Shown: in pieces, positions 32,991 through 38,273 of the stretch
Layout of the letters: each line of letters opens with the position of its first letter
Position numbering within the stretch: the stretch's first letter is position 1
From: Elusimicrobiota bacterium
GTDB taxonomy: Bacteria; Elusimicrobiota; Elusimicrobia; UBA1565; UBA9628
NCBI GenBank assembly: GCA_016234805.1
Contig: JACRNU010000103.1
Span: 1 to 38,273 of the forward strand
DNA: 38,273 bases
Reading direction: 5' to 3'
Made by a program: the position numbers and the translations under genes
The notes under the pieces: generated by a model
Databases searched by the model: none
What the model saw: only the letters and a program-made list of their open reading frames with translations
What the model was told of the DNA's origin: nothing

Positions 32991-33308
32991 ATGAGCAAAC
33001 CAAAGCTTCCCTCCCGCGTCCTATCCAAGATGAAGCTCCACCCGGCCTTCCATCAGGCGGTCTGGCGCGCCTGCGCCGAGATCCCCAAGGGCCAGGTCCG
33101 CACCTACGGGTGGATCGCGCGCAGGATCGGCAAGCCCGGCGCCGCACGCGCCGTGGGCCAGGCCCTGGGCAAGAACCCCTTTGCCCCGCATGTGCCCTGC
33201 CACCGGGTCGTGGGAGCGGACGGCAGGCTCACCGGCTTCTCCGGCCCGGGCGGGATCCAACGCAAGCGCAGGCTCCTGCTGAAGGAAGGCGTGCCCCTGC
33301 GAACTTGA
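32991..33308 (+). CDS. ogt: O6-alkylguanine-DNA alkyltransferase, short form
   Basis: Repairs O6-methylguanine by transferring the alkyl group to its own Cys. 105 residues, covering only the DNA-binding/active-site domain: FHQAVWRACAEIPKGQVRTYGWIA, ARAVGQALGKNPFAPHVPCHRVV (acceptor C70) and GRLTGFSGPGGIQRK. The PCHRV motif means it should be a true transferase rather than an alkyltransferase-like protein, which has Trp or Ala there. The usual N-terminal domain is absent. First gene of a coupled operon with VTT and nth. Confidence 0.92.
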   Translation: MSKPKLPSRVLSKMKLHPAFHQAVWRACAEIPKGQVRTYGWIARRIGKPGAARAVGQALGKNPFAPHVPCHRVVGADGRLTGFSGPGGIQRKRRLLLKEGVPLRT

Positions 33309-33946
33309 CCGCTGAACTCACGGCCTGGGTCATGACGCGTCTGGCCGAGCACGGCCCGGCAGCCGTGTTCCTCGGCGTGTTCATCGACACCTTCCTCCTG
33401 CCCTTCCCCTCCCAGCTCGTGGTCCTCGCGGCCGGAGCCCTCATCATAGAGCCGGGCCTGTGCCCTGGGCGCGCCTTTGTCCCCATCCTGCTGAGGATCG
33501 TGGTCCCAGGCACCCTGGGCCTGACCCTTGGAGCGTTCTTCCCCTACGGCGTTGCCTACTGGGGAGGAAAGCCGACCATCGACCGGTTCCAGGGCATGCT
33601 CGGGTTCGGGTGGGACGATGCCGAGGCCCTGGGAAGCCGCCTCAAGAGCCGGGCAGGGCTCATGATCTTCGTTTCCCGGACCCTGCTTGTGGTCCCCCTC
33701 ACCCTGATCTCAGCCGCGGCAGGCATCCTGCGCATGTCTGTGCCGCGCTTCACGGCCTGGACCATCCTGGGCTCAGTGCCCCGGTGCCTGCTCCTGGGCT
33801 ACCTGGGATACCTGTTCCGCGACGCTTACCAGCGCCTTGCCGCTGGTCTGGGCACGGCCCAGGCCTGGACCGGAGCAGGGGCTTTGGTCCTCATCCTGGC
33901 CGCTGCTGCCTGGCTCGGGCATCGACGGAAGAGGAAGGCCGCGTGA
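33305..33946 (+). CDS. VTT/DedA-like membrane protein
   Basis: 213 residues with about five hydrophobic segments (AAVFLGVFIDTFLLPFP, VVLAAGALII, IVVPGTLGLTLGAFFPYGVAYWGG, LMIFVSRTLLVVPLTLISAAAGIL, GALVLILAAAAWLG). The FIDTFLLPFPSQ start and FVSRTLLVVPLTLISAAAGILRM re-entrant region match VTT/DedA proteins, which act in envelope lipid transport. TTG 33305 overlaps the ogt stop; ATG 33332 is an alternative that shortens the first helix. Confidence 0.78.
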   Translation: MTAELTAWVMTRLAEHGPAAVFLGVFIDTFLLPFPSQLVVLAAGALIIEPGLCPGRAFVPILLRIVVPGTLGLTLGAFFPYGVAYWGGKPTIDRFQGMLGFGWDDAEALGSRLKSRAGLMIFVSRTLLVVPLTLISAAAGILRMSVPRFTAWTILGSVPRCLLLGYLGYLFRDAYQRLAAGLGTAQAWTGAGALVLILAAAAWLGHRRKRKAA

Positions 33947-34596
33947 AAGGCTCCATCCACGCGGTGGTGGCAGTCCTAACGCGAGAGATCAAGCGCTGGA
34001 AGGTCCCGGCTGTGGGCGTGGTGGCTTCCGAGACCCGCGACCCCTTCCAGGTCCTGGTGTCCACGGTGCTCAGCCTGCGCACCCAGGACAGGACCACGGA
34101 AGAAGCCTCCCGCAGGCTCTTCCGGGTCGCGCGCACCCCTCGGGCACTGGCCGGCCTCGATACCAGGAGGCTCGAGAAGCTCATCTACCCGGTCTGCTTC
34201 TACCGCAACAAGGCGCGGTCTCTCAAGGAGATGTGCCGGACCCTGCTTTCAGGCTACGGCGGAAGGGTGCCGGATGACATCGACGAGCTCCTCAAGCTCA
34301 AGGGCGTGGGACGCAAGACCGCCAACCTCGTGGTGACCCTGGGCTTCGACAAGCCAGGCATCTGCGTGGACACCCATGTCCACCGCATCATGAACCGGCT
34401 GGGCTATGTCCGGACCAAGGCCCCGGACGAGACGGAAGAGATCCTGCGCCGCAAGCTGCCCAGGCCCTACTGGAACATCATCAATGACCTGCTCGTGACC
34501 TTTGGCCAGAACCTATGCAGGCCCGTGTCGCCCTGGTGCTCCCGCTGCGCCATCTTCCGCCACTGCCCCAAAGTCGGAGTCTCGACGAGCCGTTGA
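33943..34596 (+). CDS. nth: endonuclease III
   Basis: Base-excision DNA glycosylase/AP lyase for oxidised pyrimidines; 217 residues. It has LVSTVLSLRTQDR, helix-hairpin-helix LLKLKGVGRKTANLVV with catalytic K125, D143 in VDTHVHRI, and the Fe-S ligands C192-X6-C199-X2-C202-X5-C208. GTG 33943 overlaps the VTT stop (GTGA) and has GAGGAAGG upstream. Together with ogt this forms a small DNA-repair operon. Confidence 0.95.
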   Translation: MKGSIHAVVAVLTREIKRWKVPAVGVVASETRDPFQVLVSTVLSLRTQDRTTEEASRRLFRVARTPRALAGLDTRRLEKLIYPVCFYRNKARSLKEMCRTLLSGYGGRVPDDIDELLKLKGVGRKTANLVVTLGFDKPGICVDTHVHRIMNRLGYVRTKAPDETEEILRRKLPRPYWNIINDLLVTFGQNLCRPVSPWCSRCAIFRHCPKVGVSTSR

Positions 34597-34604
34597 TTTT
34601 CCAG

Positions 34605-34633
34605 GGAACTTTTTCGCGCCTCGCTCGTATATA
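34605..34633 (+). promoter_or_regulatory. orphan ECF-sigma-like promoter
   Basis: GGAAC (34605-34609), 16 bases, CGTA (34626-34629) followed by TATA. It lies 8 bases after the nth stop and points to the hairpin at 34639-34693, not to any plus-strand protein gene. Confidence 0.55.
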
Positions 34634-34638
34634 GGTGT

Positions 34639-34693
34639 GGGCAGCGCCGCGCAGTCGCCCACCCCTCGATAGCGACTCGCCGCGGCGCTGCCC
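34639..34693 (+). ncRNA. candidate hairpin small RNA
   Basis: The 13-bp arms GGGCAGCGCCGCG (34639-34651) and CGCGGCGCTGCCC (34681-34693) pair perfectly, with an inner pair AGTCGC/GCGACT (34653-34658, 34672-34677). An alternative 6-bp stem GTGGGC (34637-34642) with GCCCAC (34657-34662) excludes the long one. The predicted transcription start of the promoter at 34605 falls at its base. It has no U-run, so it is not a standard terminator. It ends 4 bases before the stop of the opposing M20 gene; longer transcripts would be antisense to that gene. Confidence 0.4.
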
Positions 34694-34696
34694 GCC

Positions 34697-36094
34697 CTAT
34701 TTGGCGACCCTCTTGACCACGGCCGAGAGGAACCGGACGTACCAATCGAAGGCCTTGAGGGAGATCCTCTCGTCCTTGCCGTGGACGCGGCTGCCATCGT
34801 CATCCGACAGGGGCAGGTCGAGCCCGTAGACCACCGTGCCTTGCCGCCGCAGGGAAGCGGCATCCGTGGTCCAGACCGCCATGAAGGGCATCACCGGAGC
34901 CCCGGGAGCCAGGCTCGCGGCGGTCTTGCGCAGGCCGCGGTAAAGGTCCGTTTCCACGGGCATGGGCCCGGGCGGAGGCGGAACGGGTTCGGCCCGGATG
35001 GCGACCGAGGGATCCGCCGCCACCGCGGCCAGAAGGGCCAGATATTGGCCGGGCAGGGTGCCTGGCAGAAGGCGGGCGTTCATGACCGCTGAAGCCGTGG
35101 TGGGGACCACGTTGGACTTGTAGCCGCCCTGGATCATGGTGGGCGTGATGGTGTCGCGGAGCATGGCCGCGAAATCGAGGTTGACCGCTTCCAAACCGTC
35201 TGCGGCCGCGTCCAGGTCCGCAGGCCCTGCCTTGAGGACCGCGGCAATGGCCGCCCCGGTCTCCTCATCGGCCAGCGATGCCTGCCGCTCCAGGAACTCC
35301 CTGACCATGGGAGAGAGCACCGCAGGGGAGCGGTGGTCCGAGAGCCTGGTCACGGCCCGCGCCAGGGAGGCCACGGCATTGTCCTGCCTGGGGATGGAGG
35401 AGTGGCCTCCGCTGCCCCTGCTCGTCAGGGTGACATCCAGGTAGGTCTTCTCCGCGGTCTGGACTCGGATCTCAGCGACCTTGCCGTCTTTCCAGACCGT
35501 GTTGCCGCCCTCCATGAGCCCGAACTCGGCCTTGAGAGCCTCCCCTTGCCGGTCCAGGAGCCAATCCAGGTGGCGCTGGCCCGCGCCGGTCTCCTCGTCC
35601 GCGTGGGCCAGGAACACCACGTCGCGGGTCCGCGGGCCTCCGGCGCGCTTGAGATGCGCGAGGACCGCGAGCATGGCCGCGCACATGGATTTGTTGTCCC
35701 CCGTGCCGCGGCCGTAGAGATAGCCGTCCTTCTCCACGGGCTCGAAAGGCGGGGTACCCCATTCCGAAGCCTGCGCCGGAACCACGTCCGTGTGGCACAC
35801 CAGGATGATCGGCCGCTTGGCGCCGCTCCCCTTGAGCGTGGCGATGAGGCTCGACCTGCCCTCGGCGAAAGGCACCACAACCGCGGGGATGCCCTCGCGC
35901 TCGAGCCTGGCCTTGAGGTAGTCCACGACCCTGCCTTCATTGCCCGGGGGATTCGAGGTGTCGAGGCCCACCAGGGCCCGGAGGTGCTCCCGGGCCTCGG
36001 AACACAGGGCCGCGGCCTCGGGCCCCAGGGCGAAGGCAGGGCTCCGACCGAAGAGGGCGCACGCGGCCAGGAGCATGGCCAGGGCTGTCTTCAT
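34697..36094 (-). CDS. secreted M20-family metallopeptidase
   Basis: 465 residues with a signal peptide (MKTALAMLLAACALFGRSPAFA). Motifs: LVCHTDVVPA (metal His, Asp), YGRGTGDNKSMCAA (bridging Asp), HADEETGAG (catalytic Glu-Glu), SRGSGGHSSIP (dimerisation His), QGGYKSNVVPTTASA and VHGKDERISL (late metal His). This matches carboxypeptidase-like M20 enzymes that act in the periplasm or outside on peptides or N-acyl amino acids. It follows the DUF4384 gene by 16 bases and is probably co-transcribed with it. Confidence 0.9.
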   Translation of the reverse strand: MKTALAMLLAACALFGRSPAFALGPEAAALCSEAREHLRALVGLDTSNPPGNEGRVVDYLKARLEREGIPAVVVPFAEGRSSLIATLKGSGAKRPIILVCHTDVVPAQASEWGTPPFEPVEKDGYLYGRGTGDNKSMCAAMLAVLAHLKRAGGPRTRDVVFLAHADEETGAGQRHLDWLLDRQGEALKAEFGLMEGGNTVWKDGKVAEIRVQTAEKTYLDVTLTSRGSGGHSSIPRQDNAVASLARAVTRLSDHRSPAVLSPMVREFLERQASLADEETGAAIAAVLKAGPADLDAAADGLEAVNLDFAAMLRDTITPTMIQGGYKSNVVPTTASAVMNARLLPGTLPGQYLALLAAVAADPSVAIRAEPVPPPPGPMPVETDLYRGLRKTAASLAPGAPVMPFMAVWTTDAASLRRQGTVVYGLDLPLSDDDGSRVHGKDERISLKAFDWYVRFLSAVVKRVAK

Positions 36095-36110
36095 GGCGCG
36101 GTCAGGGGCC

Positions 36111-37151
36111 TCAGCGGATGGTGAGCTTGAGAACGGCCTCGCCCCAGCGGCCCTTGGCCGCCTTCGCGGCCGTGACCTTGATGTCGCGGGTGAGGACCCC
36201 GAGGTCCTTCTTCACCGGCGAGAAGGGCGCGTCAGCGCTGGGCTGGCTCATGGCGTCCGCAAGCTCCACCACCGGCTCCTTGGACACGATGGCCCGGACG
36301 AATTCGCGGCCCGAAGGCCCATCCACCTCGAACTGGAAGCCCGCCTTTTCCGGGTCCGGGATGGTGTAGGTGACGCCCGCCTTGACGTCGTTGGAGGAAT
36401 GCCAGAAGTTAGGGAACAGCACCGTGGCCTTGCCGCTCGTGCCCACGTCGATGAGCGTGAGGTAGCAGTCCTGGCTGGCGCGCACGCTCACCGACATCTT
36501 CTCCCCTGGCTTGTACTCAAGCTTGTCCGACCAGATCTCCACCGAGAGGTCCCCGGACTTGGGCGCGGCTTCCTTCGGGGCCGCGGACCGCAGGGCCAGC
36601 CTCCGGAGGTCCTCGGAGAAGCGGACCGTGGATTCGGCCGCGGCCAGGACCACTCCGGTCTTGGCGTCTAGGAGCTTGGCCTGCAGGAGGAGCCCGCCCT
36701 CGCGCTCCGCGTACCTGCCGAGGGACAGGATCTGCGCGCCCAGGAGCTTGCCCGCCTCGATGAGCGAGGAATCATCCACCCTGCCCTTGACGCTGAGGTC
36801 CCACTCGGACACCATGTCGTCCATGTTGGAGCTGGACACGACCTTCAAGGCGCCCGCGGCCCGTTCCGAGAAGCTCATCTCGAGCCGCTCCGCCACGAAA
36901 GCCGAGAGCGCCGTGACCCGGCCCTCCGGGTCCCTGAAATCGCCCACTGCCAGGGTCTTTTCCCCCATCCCCGCCTTGGTCAGAAGCTCGGCCACCAGGC
37001 CCGGAGCGGAAGCCTCGAGCGTGGGGAGCCGAGCGGTCTCCGGCGCCGGGGACCTGCTCTCCCTGACTCCCGAAGCCTTGGAAGAGGAACACCCCGCGGC
37101 AACGGCGCAGGACAGCGTGATCGCCAGGAACGACGAGACCGGTGACTCCAT
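36111..37151 (-). CDS. lipoprotein with FlgO/CsgG-like and DUF4384-like domains
   Basis: 346 residues. The signal peptide ends in a lipobox AAGC (Cys20-21 region), followed by a Ser/Pro linker. Residues about 50-190 (LAVGDFRDPEGRVTALSAFVAERLEMSFSE, VVSSSNMDDMVSEW, AGKLLGAQILSLGRY, LDAKTGVVLAAAE) have the FlgO/CsgG alpha-beta pattern. The rest (VEIWSDKLEYKPGEKMSVSVRASQDCYLTLIDVG, VLFPNFWHSSNDVKAG) is DUF4384-like. ATG 37151 has GGAGG 8 bases upstream; the longer frame would spoil the signal. Such proteins sit at the outer membrane; the exact job is unknown. Confidence 0.82.
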   Translation of the reverse strand: MESPVSSFLAITLSCAVAAGCSSSKASGVRESRSPAPETARLPTLEASAPGLVAELLTKAGMGEKTLAVGDFRDPEGRVTALSAFVAERLEMSFSERAAGALKVVSSSNMDDMVSEWDLSVKGRVDDSSLIEAGKLLGAQILSLGRYAEREGGLLLQAKLLDAKTGVVLAAAESTVRFSEDLRRLALRSAAPKEAAPKSGDLSVEIWSDKLEYKPGEKMSVSVRASQDCYLTLIDVGTSGKATVLFPNFWHSSNDVKAGVTYTIPDPEKAGFQFEVDGPSGREFVRAIVSKEPVVELADAMSQPSADAPFSPVKKDLGVLTRDIKVTAAKAAKGRWGEAVLKLTIR

Positions 37152-37192
37152 GGTGGACACCTCCGCCAAGACGATATCAAACTGACCATGCT

Positions 37193-37221
37193 GCGACAAC
37201 CGACTTCTTCAATGATAGAAT
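37193..37221 (+). promoter_or_regulatory. promoter of the ankyrin gene
   Basis: GCGACA (37193-37198), 17 bases, TAGAAT (37216-37221) with the extended TG at 37213-37214. A leader of about 30 bases contains GAGGAGG (37244-37250), 7 bases before the ATG, the ordinary leadered layout. Confidence 0.5.
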
Positions 37222-37257
37222 GGGGCGGTCGCCAGCCTGAATCGAGGAGGTTCAACC

Positions 37258-37911
37258 ATGGGGATCGTGAAGACGGTGAGGGTGGGTGCGGTTCTGGGCT
37301 TGGCGCTGCTGGCATGCGGCCGCGCTTTCAGCGCTGAGATCAAGGACGCCATCAAAGCGAACGATGTGGAAGCCGTCAGCAAGGCGGTCAAGGCCGAGCC
37401 TGGCCTGGTGAACCGGAAAGACGCCGCGGGCTACGCGCCCGTGCACTACGCGGTCATGAAGGGTTCCAAGGCCATCCTGGAAGTGCTCCTGGCCGACGAG
37501 GCCGAGGTCGACGCCAGGGATTCGAAAGGCAAGACCCCCCTGATGATCGCCGCGGGATTCGCTCCCAAGGAGATCGTGGAGCTCCTCCTCGCCCACAAGG
37601 CGGATGTCGACGCCAAGGACGAGGCCGGCTATACGGCTCTGCAGGGCGCGGTGTTCGAGAACCGGAAGGACAATGTGGAGCTTCTTCTGGCCGGCCATGC
37701 GGACCCTGACAGCAGGGGGAAGGATGGGATCACCCCGCTGCAGACCGCGGCGTACCACGGCCACAAGGAGATCGTCGAGGTCCTCATCGCCCCCAAGGCC
37801 GACATCGACGCCAAGAACGACAAAGGCGAGTCCGCGTTGAAGCTGGCGAAGAGCCAGGGGCACAAGGACATCGCGAGACTCCTCCGTCAGCGGGGAGCCA
37901 AGGAGGATTGA
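37258..37911 (+). CDS. exported ankyrin-repeat protein
   Basis: 217 residues: signal peptide (VRVGAVLGLALLACGRAFSA) followed by about five ankyrin repeats, e.g. DAAGYAPVHYAVMKGSKAIL, DSKGKTPLMIAAGFAPKEIV, DEAGYTALQGAVFENRKDNV, GKDGITPLQTAAYHGHKEIV and NDKGESALKLAKSQGHKDIA. The regular 33-residue spacing is clear. Periplasmic ankyrin proteins often bind a partner from the same operon; here the next gene starts at its stop codon. Partner and role are unknown. Confidence 0.92.
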   Translation: MGIVKTVRVGAVLGLALLACGRAFSAEIKDAIKANDVEAVSKAVKAEPGLVNRKDAAGYAPVHYAVMKGSKAILEVLLADEAEVDARDSKGKTPLMIAAGFAPKEIVELLLAHKADVDAKDEAGYTALQGAVFENRKDNVELLLAGHADPDSRGKDGITPLQTAAYHGHKEIVEVLIAPKADIDAKNDKGESALKLAKSQGHKDIARLLRQRGAKED

Positions 37912-38156
37912 TGAACGGCACCGTGGAGGAACTCAAGGGGTCGGCCCGTCTCACTCTCGCCCAGGCCCTGTGCGGCTTGGTCATCGGTGTTCTTGTCGCC
38001 GCGGAACACGCGGCGATTTCATACCCGGACTTGCACTCCTTCGTCATGACCCACCGGATGTTCGCGGACTTGGGACGCGTCGAACTCCTGCGCCGCTTCC
38101 TTCACTTACTCGACCCTCACGGTTGGGTATGGTTAATCGCAATGCCGTTCACTTAA
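37911..38156 (+). pseudogene. small membrane-protein gene, apparently interrupted by an IS element
   Basis: The ATG overlaps the ankyrin stop (TGATG) and has AAGGAGG upstream, so this is a genuine coupled gene. The first 60 or so residues (LTLAQALCGLVIGVLVAAEHAAI, one membrane helix) belong to it. The last stretch (about residues 65-81, bases after roughly 38100) is read from sequence that also holds the end of an oppositely oriented transposase; the two stops overlap. The native C-terminus is therefore probably lost. Family not recognised. Confidence 0.55.
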
Positions 38157-38273
38157 GCCGGGTGCCCGTCGTTGCGCAGATAGCCGCTCATCTTGATTTT
38201 GACATGACGAGGGTAGCGTCGGTCGGTTCGTCGCTCGGGAAGAAGGAGCTTCCCGACGTCGAGGCGCATCCTC
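38100..38273 (-). mobile_element. end of an IS4-like insertion sequence (left boundary approximate)
   Basis: It contains the 3' end of a transposase and a short non-coding end with TTAAGTGAACGGCATTG on the minus strand, a motif I associate with IS4-family elements. The terminal inverted repeat cannot be defined because the other end lies outside the window. Confidence 0.5.
38153..38273 (-). CDS. C-terminal fragment of an IS4-family transposase
   Basis: Minus strand frame open from the window edge to TAA (38155-38153): about 39 residues ending RRYPRHVKIKMSGYLRN plus DGHPA. The R-x-Y-P-R-x-V-K-x-K-M-S pattern is characteristic of the C-terminus of IS4-family DDE transposases. The rest lies beyond the window. 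Confidence 0.6.
   Translation of the reverse strand, partial: RMRLDVGKLLLPERRTDRRYPRHVKIKMSGYLRNDGHPA

Noticed and set aside
34639..34693. Hairpin considered as an intrinsic terminator for nth or the M20 gene
   Set aside because: No U-run follows on either strand, and a promoter lies between nth and the hairpin; kept as a candidate RNA instead.

Overview
The window is a GC-rich, gene-dense stretch (38 kb, about 35 protein genes) of a Gram-negative (diderm) bacterium. An LptE-like outer-membrane lipoprotein, several lipoprotein signals and type IV pilus genes point to a diderm. The mix of leuS-lptE-holA order, PilT/PilC, polyferredoxins and FlgO/DUF4384-like and ankyrin proteins would fit an uncultured phylum such as Elusimicrobiota, but that placement is inference. 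No tRNA, rRNA or CRISPR array was seen, and no gene-free gap exceeds about 200 bases.

Layout. 1-7.8 kb (mostly +): leuS-lptE-holA, convergent rpsT, a secreted Cys-rich HExxH protein, a short uvrC and a methyltransferase, closed by a 31-bp perfect inverted repeat. 7.8-19.6 kb (-): pilT-pilC; a 950-residue proline-rich membrane protein with an N-terminal GYF-like domain; then a tightly packed run comEC-nadK-recN-gltX-dksA. 19.6-21.7 kb (-): a YfhO-like membrane protein. 21.8-27.7 kb: an AGCS symporter, a polyferredoxin/DUF362 redox pair, and a membrane protein with TPR-like, zinc-ribbon and four exact 39-residue repeats. 27.7-34.6 kb: M20 peptidase, DUF6485-like protein, a TumE-type toxin-antitoxin pair, a histidine kinase, anmK, an 18-cysteine ferredoxin, a DUF3568-like lipoprotein, and ogt-VTT-nth coupled by start/stop overlaps. 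34.6-38.3 kb: secreted M20 peptidase with a FlgO/DUF4384-like lipoprotein, an ankyrin protein, and a small gene that runs into the end of an IS4-like element at the window edge.

Functionally the region combines housekeeping (translation, NADP synthesis, replication) with DNA repair and uptake (uvrC, recN, ogt, nth, comEC, pilT/pilC) and envelope proteins.

The most interesting signals are regulatory. Many first-in-operon genes carry a -10-like box only 4-13 bases before the start codon and no Shine-Dalgarno, which suggests widespread leaderless mRNAs, while most downstream operon genes have strong GGAGG sites. Three sites share GGAAC-N16-CGTAT, the layout of an ECF sigma promoter. One fronts comEC, one fronts the toxin-antitoxin pair, and one is an orphan that would start transcription at a 55-base GC-rich hairpin (candidate small RNA). 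A 36-base palindromic element is embedded in frame in two unrelated proteins and reads as the same peptide in both.
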